Position numbers and translations under genes: made by a program. The notes below the pieces were generated by a model. The model saw only the letters and a program-made list of their open reading frames with translations. It searched no databases and was not told where the DNA came from. From Scleroderma bovista (taxonomy: Eukaryota; Basidiomycota; Agaricomycetes; Boletales; Sclerodermataceae), in assembly GCA_037178675.1 (NCBI GenBank), contig JAYMGJ010000431.1, positions 124,001 through 188,000 of the forward strand: a stretch of 64,000 nt of DNA, written 5' to 3'. Below, in pieces: positions 54,421 through 64,000 of the stretch. Within the stretch, counting starts at the first letter, position 1; each line of letters opens with the position of its first letter.

Positions 54421-57400
54421 TTAACTGAAGGTGCCCATGTTTGTGGGTGGAGTTTGTTGGTATACTTGATACATTGCATACGGCTGGTAGAGCGACGGAA
54501 CTCCTTGAGGGTTGTACGGGGCTTGCCCCATCCCAAGTGCGCTTCCAGCCTGCGATAGGCTTGAAGGCTGGGTGTTATATGGGACAGCGGGGGTGTTCGG
54601 TGGCATCGTCAGAACGGAACCACCATTGTTCCGGCGGACAGCTGAGTGAGGACTACTAAGGTCAGGAGATCGAAGGGCGAAGGGGTTGAAAGGGTCTGTG
54701 GACGGAGAGAAAGCAGTGGAAGGGTTAGAGGGGCGGCTGCGCACAGCGGTGTTGCTTTGACCAAATGCAGGATCAATGTGAAGCTGTGGGGGACCCGAAT
54801 GGGGATTCTGCCCGCCCATCTGCAGTGCAGCCATCATCGACGCTAAACCCTGGTCGTTGTTCGGATAGCCAGAAGGTAACCCAGGCACACCTTGTGCATG
54901 CTGGGTCGGTCCTTTCTTGCCAGGCGGACCGTTGGCTGTGTAGGTTGGCTGGTAGCTAGGAATGGGGAGGCCAACCTCCTCGATAAGACGACGGTAAGCT
55001 TGTGTGGCAATGACCTTCAGCTCGATCAAAACGCGCTTGGTGGCTTCCATGTACTTTGGTTTCTCCTCAGGGTCAAGGAATGGACTTGTCAAAATCTTGT
55101 GAACGACAGCAACCCCATTAACTTGATCGCCCAATACATCCGTAAGCACATGGTCGCCAGGAGACGAAAACAGCGCCTGCACAATTTGCCGTGAAGCTTC
55201 TGGTTCGATCTTCTGATTTACAATCCTAAGAACGGTGAGAGAAGCCAGCTTGTGCGTGCAGAGATGTGAAAGGTGAGGCGTAAAACGAGGTGCGAGAAGA
55301 TTGTACCGTGAGGGGAACGAAGACGCGTCCAAAAGCCAGGTGAGTAACAATGCGCCATTAGGATTGGTGGCCAAAGGTATCGAGTTCAGGATGACAGCTG
55401 TGGCAATGCGGCGCTGCTGACTGATGGTGATATGCTGACTCTCCAGACACGCCCTCATACTACGTGCACCGAAGCGACCCTGCGCAATCTCCCACATACG
55501 ATCGACCATAGCATCGAAAATGAAATCGTTCGCAGGTGAAGGAAAGCGTAAGCAGCATCTGGCGACTGGGTAAGTTCATGAACACCATGAACACCAAGAT
55601 ACATACTGCACGACGTAGTTGCCAAATTGATCTAGGAGCAGAGGTGGCGCATAAGGTCTCAGGTTTTGCACGACGAGGCCTATTTCTTCAGGCGATTCAA
55701 CGCATTCGATGATCTTCTGTGCAGCCCAAGTTCCGTTCTTATGAATACCAATCATAGCCAGATGCGGGGTAATTCTTTCCAACATTGCAAACCTCGGTCC
55801 AGCAGAACATTTTTCGAAAAGTTTTTGAACAACCTTGCGATCCACATCAGTCATCAAGATGCAAGGGAGAAAAGAAACACATACCGTATTTCCCAACCAG
55901 TCAGACGCCAAGTCCACTATTTCCCCATCCAAAAAGTCACCAACAACTTGATCGATCTCCTCCACAGACATCGTTCCGGAATCCAATCTCTTGCGAAGCT
56001 CTCGTAGCTTGGATGCATCCCAACGCCTACTGTTTTGTCTCTCAGAAACAAGAGGGATGGTCGTGTAGTACATCATCGCCGGTCGGAATTCTGAGAATGG
56101 AGATAAGAATGCAACAGAGGACTCTGCCATATAGAGGACATACCTGAAAGTGCCTGGACGTCAGCCTCGGCATCTGGACATCCCATGGTAAGCTCCCTCA
56201 TGATCATCTGTTGTTCTGTCACCGAGGGCGTCCATCCAGCGGGCTTGGAAAGTCCGTCAGAAATATACGCCAAGTTATGCATCCCAGATCCGATCATGCT
56301 CAGTAAGAGGTTTGAGCGGTAGTTCTCAACCTGCCCACCGAGCACTTGCTGATCAGCGGGTACGGTCGAGGCACCTTTGACGCTACGTAATGCATGAATG
56401 GTAGCACCAACGCTCAGGTCTCCGATACCCTGGACCGCCACGCTAGGGCTTTCGTCTTGGGAACCATTGCCTTCTGAACCACTCTTAACAGGAACCTTTG
56501 CAAACCCAATACGAATTGCACCGACATCGCTCCCAAGGACATCACGGCCATTAAGGGCCTTTCTGGCTCTGACAGCGTCATCAAGTCGCTCAAAATTGAC
56601 TATATATAAAGTTCAGAGTAATTGAATGAGTGGGAATGAGATCCACTTACTAAATCCACAATTCTTGTGGGTCAAAACCCTCGCAGACTCAATAGGACCA
56701 TAAGGACTGAAAACGCTGAGGATAGTCGCGGGAGTCGTGGTACTTGGAATGGACCCTATCCAAAGCGCACGAGTGGGTGTTGACTGCAGCTGAGCATCCA
56801 ATCCGCCAATATTCGGGCTGTTCTTGCCGACGTTGTTGGGTGAAGTGGCACCGGAGGTTGTCACGGTAGATCCCTTTGCCGGCGCAACCGGAGCACTGTC
56901 TGCCTTCCCAAACCCGATGCGAACGGTCTGACCGTTGGGCATACCAATATTACCGCCAAGCCTGTTCAAAACGTCATCTTTCGCACGGACGGCATCTGCC
57001 TGGTCAACAAAGTTGACGAAACCACATTCCTGCACAAGAGTGTGTGAAGCAGATGATCAGTATTCGCGATTTAATCACCGACCTTCTCGGGCAGCAGCCT
57101 CAAGCTCTCGATGGCACCGTACGGAGCAAACACATGAATGAGCTGCTCGCTCGTAACGGAACTGTCCAGATTACCAATCCATAAAGATCGAGTCGGGGTT
57201 TGAATCTGCGAATTGTTGTTCGCTTCTGCCTTTGGCGAAACCGACCGTCCTTGTGAGTTCGGAGCAACCAAATATGCGGCTGCGCGGCTGTTGACTTCCC
57301 CAGTGGGGAAGTGGACATTGCCAGTAACCATCGTCCTCGGTGCAGACTTGACATCAGACTTGAGAATACCAGTAGGATTAGTAATGGAGCTGAGTCCACT

Positions 57401-58618
57401 GGGCATTGGGCCTAGATCATTAAGGTAAGGAGATTGCAGCTCGCCGGTCGCCGCACGACGGTGCATTGAACGGACGGGGTCGTCAAGTGTTCCCACAGAG
57501 ATGGCCCGGGGTCTCGCTCCCAGTCCACTGGGAGCAGTGAGATGTTCCGATTGCTTGAAACCTTTGGCCACATAGGAACTATGCAAAAGGCTGGTATCGG
57601 CCATGGAGCCGGAGTTGTCATAAGATCCCAATCGTTGGCGCTCATATAACTGTGGCGCATCGTAGCCATCGTAGTACCCGTCATCTTCATCAGGGCCAGG
57701 TGTCGACAAGAGCGACGTGGCGGCAGAAGAGCGGGCGCGGTAAGGATTCGAAACCGTACTCGCACGTAGGCGGGGTGGATTGGCCAGGTTTCCGGCGAGC
57801 GCAGCCTGCGCCTGTGTACGTAACTCTGACAGAGTGGCAGCCTGAAGAGGAGCTGGACGGTGGCTGTCATCCAAACCAAGATAATCAAGAGTGTGGACAT
57901 CGAATTCGTCGGCCGAATCCGCGGAGGTCACGGAACGAAGTTCATCCAGAACAGGAAATGAAGAACCAGAACCGTTCGCGGAGGATAACCAAGACGACGA
58001 AAATATAGAAGGACCGAATGGGTTGGAAAGGCCAGCCGATGGCAAATTGAGCGAACCAGACCTAAGACGGCTGATACGCTCGGACGCACCCACAGGGGTA
58101 ACAGCAGTGGTCGCAGGGACGACCGAGGTAGTAGCATGACGGAGCCCGGGACGAGGGGGCGCAACAATGCTTGGGGGCGTATTGGCGTTTTGTCGCTGCT
58201 GCAACTGGTCTGCAAAGGACTCGGTAGATGGTGTCGTACTGCCCAGTGTGGTGGAAACAGCGGCAAACCGTTGAGCGGCAAGATGAACGTCAGAAGGCAG
58301 AGTGCCGGCTCTGGCTCTCCTAAATCCAGGCGGGAGATTAGATGGGGAAGTGACAGCATCCCCAGAGGATGTTGAGGTGAAGTCATTTGGCGGGGAACCG
58401 GAAGGAGCCAGACCGCGCAGCGCGGGGGGTCTATATCTCCCTAGACGCTCTTCCGCCTGGATCTCCCGAGCTCTTTTGAGAAGGCAATGAATACGTAGGC
58501 CAAAAAGTGACATAAACGCCTACCTCTTTGCATAGGCTGCAGACGGTGCTGGGGGAGGTGTCTTACCCGAAGGAACTCTTGAATAGGAGCCATTGTTGTC
58601 AGAGGCAGATAAAGACAT
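54421..58618 (-). CDS. RRM-PUF RNA-binding protein (Jsn1/Puf2-like)
   Basis: A post-transcriptional regulator that binds mRNA. The first exon starts MSLSASDNNGSYSRV and joins YAKRAREIQAEERLGRYRPP. A long low-complexity Ser/Pro/Ala-rich region follows. Two RRMs are seen: TRSLWIGNLDSSVTSEQLIH with ECGFVNFVDQADAVRAK, and TRALWIGSIPSTTTPATILS with NCGFVNFERLDDAVRARKAL. A linker leads to Pumilio repeats: WLGNTVVQKLFEKCSAGPRF, IGIHKNGTWAAQKIIECVES, LLDQFGNYVVQCCLRFPSP, RFGARSMRACLESQHITIS, NPNGALLLTWLLDASSFPSR and THKLASLTVLRIVNQKIEP. The C-terminal tail is Pro/Gln/Asn-rich and ends TPPTNMGTFS. Length is about 1,270 residues. The order RRM then atypical PUF matches the fungal Jsn1/Puf2 branch. Confidence 0.88.
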
Positions 58619-58754
58619 TATAGGGCTAATTTTCGTGTTGAATTAGAGATTACCGTTGGGTGGGGTGGAGAGTGATTAACGGACGTCGTGCCCGTCTTTT
58701 TTCGTGCAGTTGATCAGAAATAAGGGAGTACCGGGGCTAAGGCTACCAGACTTT

Positions 58755-59036
58755 TTAAAACTTGGCAGTAAGTCGGCTGTTTCGTTGCGCGATGGTGAAA
58801 CGGTTGGGGACGTAAATTAGCTTGCGTTTGGCCGAGAAGAGAAAGAGAAGAAGACCAAGAAGCGAGAAAAATGCAAGGATATGTGATGGACTGGATCCAC
58901 CAAGTAGTACTTTAGACACCTGGCGTACTTGGGCCAGAGAAATACGGGGGACTAAGTAAAAGGTGAGTTGGCGGTGGGACGTTCTCAAGTCTTCAGAAAT
59001 GCCCGAAGCGAGACTTTTCACACTCCGCTTGCCCAT
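58755..59036 (-). CDS. Possible small single-pass membrane protein
   Basis: An unspliced frame starting MGKRSVKSLASGISEDLRTS contains one hydrophobic helix (ILAFFSLLGLLLFLF) followed by basic residues and ends NSRLTAKF. It sits in the 0.7-kb gap between the GDS1 stop and the RRM-PUF start, all on the minus strand. The rest of the gap shows only A- or T-rich runs. No family is recognised; it may be chance in the GDS1 3' UTR. Confidence 0.25.
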   Translation of the reverse strand: MGKRSVKSLASGISEDLRTSHRQLTFYLVPRISLAQVRQVSKVLLGGSSPSHILAFFSLLGLLLFLFSAKRKLIYVPNRFTIAQRNSRLTAKF

Positions 59037-59325
59037 CTCCACTTCCTTTTCCCAAGATCGGCACAAGGACAAGGCCGTGTTGTGCTACTTATACTGTATA
59101 CCGTACAGCTGGCAGTAATTAATTGAGCTTTCAGAGTGGGGCAGTGAATAAAGAAAAGCAGTAGCTCTCGAGATGCAAAAGAAAAACGAAGAAAGAGCGA
59201 GGCGAGAGCCATTTGTACGATACTTAGCTTGACGCGGTATACGAAAAAAAAAATATTCTAGCTGGGCACCAGCAAACAAAACAACGTTCGATGGAAAGTG
59301 AGTGTGGGATGTAACAAGAAGAACG

Positions 59326-62300
59326 TCAAGAATGCCGAGGCCCTCTCGTCCTCAGCCGCATAGCACGAGATCGGGCAGCCGCATCCGCGACTCTCCGCGA
59401 TCGGCGTAGGGGCTTCTCTTCTCTGCTGTGGGTTTCGCTCAGGCTCTCGTTATCGACTACTTCAACCTCTTCCGACTCCCAGTCTGGACAGACACAAAGC
59501 GTGTGGAACAGCTCCTGCTCTGATGGACTAAGTGGTGTGCCCCGTAGATTAGATACATCTTCCGTTGGAACGCACGGACGCAGCGCGGCGAGAGCAACAT
59601 CGAATGAGGGAGGAATCACCATCACAGGTTCTTCCGGAGCCACATCAAGTGGGGCATCCCACACAGATTCATTGTCGGGTCGTGTATGATCAGACTCGGG
59701 TGCAGGTGTCAAAGATGGCGAGCTATTTGGCGTCGATGACGACTGGAAGTGCGGTCCAAACTGGTTGAGCATCCGTCCAGGGGTGCTCCTCTTGTGAAAT
59801 TCTTGCAATGCACTGGGAAACCGCATGACGAGCTCGTCGGAGAGGAAGACGTCTTCGATGCCATCTGGGAGTCCTTTCGCGAATGTCCGTACAACGCTAA
59901 GGGGCGCCCAGATCCCACTGACTGAGGGTAACCGGTGGACGATGCTAACGCATGCTGGAGGAAGGGGGGACGGGATAGGTAAACGGAGATGACAGAGGAG
60001 CGTTGACAGGTTCACGAAATCAGTATCGATCCGTCTTAGTAAGGGTGTCGAATCCAGGACGGTCTGGTAGACAGATATACCTGCCCATAAGCACGTCAGT
60101 CTGAATTACCCACATTCTCTTGGTAATGCTCACCCTCAACTTGAGTTGCAATAATATTAGGAATGCAAGGCTGACAGGTGTGGACTATTACAACACCAGG
60201 TGTCACGACGTGAGAAGGAGATGATGTTGGCTGGACATCCGCCTTCACAGTAGCATTAACTCCGACCTCCTTTCGTAACGAAAACTGAGTCCTTCCTTCC
60301 GCTGATGCACTACCCGGCCGTCTCGAAGGAGACCTGCTGGGTATCCGCATCATACGTAGATCTCTTCGCTCCTCACCCCTGTCTGACCACCCCTCGTCAA
60401 ACTCCTCGGGGTGAACGCTGTCTGGCCCGAGTAGTTCTGTATCCTGCCAGGTCAACGCATTGTCTGTCACTGCAGCGTGTACAGGTGGCGTTGATGTAGC
60501 GGCAGGAGGTGAGTATGCCGACAGAGAAGATGACGAAAGGGGCGACAGGAAACGGAACGAGAAGGAGCCGAGGCCGACGTCAGAAGATGGCGATACCGAT
60601 GAGGGAACGGACGACGAAGATGGTGTGAATGGGGAATACGGAGATACTGGTAATCCAGACCCGGGGGCAAAGTTGTCCAGTGAAAGTGAACACGGGAAAC
60701 CCTCCGACACATCCCTATCCATCTTGAAGTCTGCAAAGTTCGCGTCCTCGTGAGGACGTACGTCACCCGACCAACTATTCTCAAACTCCCACTCCCAAAA
60801 CTCGAGTTCCTCGATCTTGGTTTCGTCTGCTGGTAGTTTGACCGTTGCAGACGAGACGGTGGAGGGGTACGTGGACACGCAGTCAAGATCTTCCCACAAA
60901 TCCAGCATATCGCGAACGTCCTGCGGCTCCTGTTTGATTTCTGGATGCTGCACGACTACATTGCTGTGCTTCAGAGTGGTTTCTGGAGATGCGAGAGACA
61001 TGGATGAAGAATCCCAGTCCAAGTCGGATTCAGTATCGACGTCCAGGTCGTGTTCATCGTGGTCAGAGTCTGGAGGGGGAGAGGCACTGCATGGGACTGA
61101 TGGGGATCGCCTGATGTCTGGATGCGAAAGGAAAGAATGTAGTTGGTCGTTGCACGTCGGTGTGTAACAGGGAACGGCGATGGACCTGCGGGGATACGGC
61201 GGGAGACTCCACGACGCGCCGGACGATACAAGTTGCATCTCGACATCATCGTCACTGACCGCTTCATCCTCGGAAGACGACGGATCTTGCGACAGGTCGA
61301 TTACCTCTGTTGGTTGGGGGGAAGACGTGACGACTGCGGCAGATGGGCGGAGACGGAAAGTGAGTTTCACTTTTGGCGGGGGTTCTTCCTTGTCGCTATC
61401 GCTGGAATCGGCGCTGAGTTCACCATCTACATCATCGGTGGCCGGACTGAAACTGTCCCGCTCGAAATTCGGGTGTTGACTGAGCTCCTCCGAAGTGTGC
61501 CGACAGCCTCTCCGCAACCGCTTCCTCTTCTCTCCGCACTGGGCCTGACTGCGTTTGGACTTGTTCTGGAGTGCAAGTGGGATGTCCGTCGTTCCAGGTA
61601 GCCGTTTCCCTTCCTTTCCATATTCGCACAAGCGTATGCCAGCACGTGTAAATGGACAGGACACGCCTGCAGCCTTGGAGAGATACCAGACCATCGTTCC
61701 ACGCCTAAAATTTGTGGTTCTCTCTGTTTGGGTGGCATTGACGGGCTGTGCAGACTTCCTATCGGTGACCCCTGGATCCTTCGGACTGGCCTTGTTCGGA
61801 CTGGGTGCACCACCCACCCGGCTGTACAGGGCAGGCACGAGTTCGTCATCTGCGGGAGTGCCCGAAAGGATATGGCGAAGGAGAAGGGGGTGATCCTGTT
61901 GGGCTTCACAGCGGGAGAGGTGGTTTCGGATGTAGGTGGTGATGGCCTGCGAGGCGGCAGAAACACTGTGATTGAGGTGAAAAATGACAGAAATTTAAGG
62001 CACGAGGCAACGAAATGAAATATGGGGTATGTAGTGGGACGGGGAGGGTATCAAGGGGCACGAACGTACTTTTGGCACGCCAACCCAAACTTTAGTGTCA
62101 TTTCCGCCAAATCTTTGATGGTCATTGCGCGGTTGTCCTGCGGGGTGCGAGCGAGCCGCAAGGATCAAGGGTCACGTGTGGGGGAATAATAAGCGCTAGA
62201 TAAAACGCCAAGGGTGGTAGGGACATACGACGGAGAGAAAGGAGCGACCGATGGCATGGAATACCTTGCTCGAGGCATCCTCTGGGTGCAGCATGACATT

Positions 62301-62534
62301 GGGGAGCGGGAAAACGGGGTCGTGGGGGTGGGGAGGTTGGTTGTGGTGTGGAGAGGAGGGCACAGGCTTGATTTTGCGAGGGATGGGGTTGGGCGGGGGA
62401 GTGGACTGGCGGAGACGCGCGCTGGGTCTGAGGACAGAGTTGCTGCGTATCCGTGTTCCATACGAGTGCTTGGACGGGGAGGGATTGTGGGGTGCGAGGG
62501 CGCACAGAGAAGGAGGGGATATGTGTGGAAGCAT
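59326..62534 (-). CDS. GDS1 winged-helix domain protein
   Basis: The N-terminal exon starts MLPHISPPSLCALAPHNPSP, is Pro-rich, and reaches the conserved HPEDASSKVFHAIGRSFLSV. Across introns the winged-helix domain continues: DNRAMTIKDLAEMTLKFGLA, ITTYIRNHLSRCEAQQDHPL and LRHILSGTPADDELVPALYS. This is the pattern of the fungal GDS1 winged-helix family, so DNA binding is likely. A large acidic, Ser-rich region follows, including EVIDLSQDPSSSEDE, a SUMO-interaction-like motif. The last exon reads SVYQTVLDSTPLLRRIDTDF and SVVRTFAKGLPDGIEDVFLS and ends in a basic tail RRSRRVADAAARSRA. About 970 residues. Confidence 0.72.
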
Positions 62535-63165
62535 GGTTGTGCAGAATTAGCTGGTCATTAGGAAGGGTAGAAGAGAGCAGACTCGACCAGCGAACGAGGG
62601 TGAGCAGAGAGAGGCAGGGAAGGTCAAAGGCAATATGCCATCAAAAATCTGCGTTTGTCTCACGTAATCCGATCACCTTATCGCTTGCCTTTTCGGGATA
62701 GCTTCCGTAACTTGCCCGTCACCGCAGTCACAAAAGAAACTCCAAATCCAGTCAACCGCAGTCCCCGGGCGACGGACACGCAGAGGTGTCGACTCGACGG
62801 CCCTGTGTCGAAATAACGGTCAAACTGGATGTCCACAAGGCCATGGAGCGACTGACCTCAAAGCTATTCTTTTCAGCACTGCATGGGCGGCATAACAATG
62901 GTGGCACGCCATAAAATGGCTTGGTAACATTTAGATATCTTGGAAGTAGTACACCAAGGTCCACTCAGGATTATTATACAAACCAACAGAGACTTACCGT
63001 CCACGGTGAACGTGTGGGCTGATGGCGAGCACTTGGTGACAGTAAAACAGGTGGGACGTTGTGCAGCCGAGACGATATGTTTGTGAACAGAGTGGTCCAG
63101 TGTGTCCAAGGCGCGCCGCGTTCAGTTGGTTCACTTTGTACCACCAGCCACAGACCCCCGTCGAG
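62535..63165. promoter_or_regulatory. Divergent promoter region, GDS1-like gene and acyl-CoA synthetase
   Basis: The 631-bp interval lies between divergent starts. Frames open on both strands show no family motif. No clear TATA box is assigned. Confidence 0.35.
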
Positions 63166-64000
63166 ATGCCTCTCTCCGATTATCTCGTCACTGACGACCT
63201 TACCATCGTACTGGGCATCATTAGTGCTTCAGTATATCTCCTTCAGAACCTTTACAAACCTCAGCCGCTTGTGCACCCAATCATCCTTGGCCGACAGAGC
63301 GACACCTCCCGTGTGAGACACCCTGGAGAGAGCGTTGTGTACAGGAATTATGGGACCGGACTTATGGGCAGGGTAGGTCGTGCTCTTCGTCCTTCTTGGT
63401 CAAGCTGAAATGCAAGTCACTCGTCTGCGCTGGCAGTTTCCAATCAGACCTGACAAGGACGTCCATGTCGTGAATGATCTCGTCCGCCCTCAGTTCGAGT
63501 CTTCCCGGACGCTTTGGTCTACCAAAGTAATCACTTTGGTACATTTGGTCTTGCCCATATCTCACATTCTCGCTAGATCACAAATGCTCAACTGAACGAG
63601 CGAGTGGCAGCTTTCGGCTCAGGTATCGTCCACATTCTTTCAGGACAGCCCAATGTCCTACTTCTCTTGAACGATGGCATTGGTACGTTTTCCCCAAACT
63701 CGTCTTCCTCCATCTGCTGACTGAATACCTAGAGTTCCTCATTGCCGACCTTGCACTCGCAAAATTTGCGATTAGTTCCATGACACTCTGCTCGCCAACG
63801 CTTTTGTCTCGCGTACTAGAGACTCACCCACCATCTGCCATTATTGTCGACGTGGATTTTTTCCCTCGCCTTCTTGAGGTGCTCCCCAATGGGGGACACC
63901 AACTTAAGATCATTGTTGTGGGACAATATGAAGAAAAGGCCATGTCTAAGTCGTCGAGAGAACTAGAAATCATCACATGGGCTCAAGTAGAAGCAGATGG
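63166..64000 (+). CDS. Long-chain acyl-CoA synthetase (AMP-forming), 5' part
   Basis: The gene starts MPLSDYLVTDDLTIVLGIIS, with an N-terminal hydrophobic helix (VLGIISASVYLL), then PLVHPIILGRQSDTSRVRHP and ESVVYRNYGTGLMGR. After introns it reads FPIRPDKDVHVVNDLVRPQF, ITNAQLNERVAAFGSGIVHI and FLIADLALAKFAISSMTLCS. It then goes on through SAIIVDVDFFPRLLEVLP to the window end, before the AMP-binding P-loop (A3) and later motifs. The opening matches fungal long-chain acyl-CoA synthetases, where HP.E...YRN is conserved. The enzyme would activate fatty acids at a membrane; about one quarter to one third of the gene is in the window. Confidence 0.75.

Noticed and set aside
57652..58139. Plus-strand ORFs within the RRM-PUF gene
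   Set aside because: Shadow frames of the Ser/Pro-rich region; no conserved block.
62122..62505. Pro-rich minus ORF upstream of the GDS1 domain
   Set aside because: The alternative frame at 62196-62534 holds the conserved HPEDASSKVFHAIGRSF, which joins in phase to the winged-helix exons.

Overview
The window reads as a compact nuclear segment of a basidiomycete fungus, most likely a mushroom-forming Agaricomycotina. Genes lie close together on both strands. Almost every one is cut by several introns of about 50-60 nt with GT..AG ends and CTNAC-like branch sites. The families found (SmgGDS, a five-TOG XMAP215, an RRM-PUF protein, a GDS1 winged-helix protein, a TEA/ATTS factor, a fungal cupredoxin surface protein) fit that group. 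No rRNA, tRNA, CRISPR array or intact transposon was seen. Gene names rest on reading translated exons against remembered family motifs; no database search was run, and exon joins were inferred by eye.

Layout. 0-7 kb: a possible gene tail, methionine aminopeptidase 1 (MetAP1), a small cysteine-containing protein, and a glycerol-3-phosphate/DHAP acyltransferase. 7-17 kb: a giant XMAP215/ch-TOG-type microtubule polymerase and the APC/C subunit Apc5, both minus strand. 17-21 kb: a small unknown gene, a poorly resolved stretch, and a TEA/ATTS transcription factor. 21-29 kb: ESCRT-I subunit Vps23/Tsg101, an inner-nuclear-membrane Src1/Heh1/MAN1 protein, and sulfide:quinone oxidoreductase. 29-34.5 kb: a secreted cupredoxin-like protein, exosome cap subunit Rrp40, ESCRT-I subunit Vps37, a broken 3' copy of the cupredoxin gene, and an RNase MRP Rmp1/Nepro-like protein. 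34.7-43.3 kb: AP-1/AP-2 beta adaptin, an OTU deubiquitinase, an SmgGDS-like armadillo protein and a 2-oxoglutarate/Fe(II) oxygenase. 43.4-48 kb: a peroxisomal enoyl-CoA hydratase/isomerase ending in a PTS1-like HKL, a decayed partial duplicate of it, and an unknown gene. 48-54 kb: pirin, Nsa1/WDR74, the GID/CTLH E3 subunit Rmd5/Gid2, and a small MGG-starting protein. 54-64 kb: an RRM-PUF protein, a GDS1 winged-helix protein with a SUMO-interaction-like motif, and the start of an acyl-CoA synthetase.

Most genes are housekeeping and do not form one pathway, but some themes recur: membrane traffic (Vps23, Vps37, beta adaptin), ribosome and RNA processing (Rrp40, Rmp1/Nepro, Nsa1, PUF), cell division (XMAP215, Apc5) and ubiquitin (Apc5, Rmd5, OTU). 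Two divergent pairs, Rrp40/Vps37 and Nsa1/Rmd5, have start codons less than 100 bp apart. The most unusual signal is in MetAP1: the zinc-finger reading frame closes only if a 2-nt exon is used, followed at once by what looks like a GC-AG intron. The other notable events are two local segmental duplications that left truncated pseudogenes downstream of their parents.
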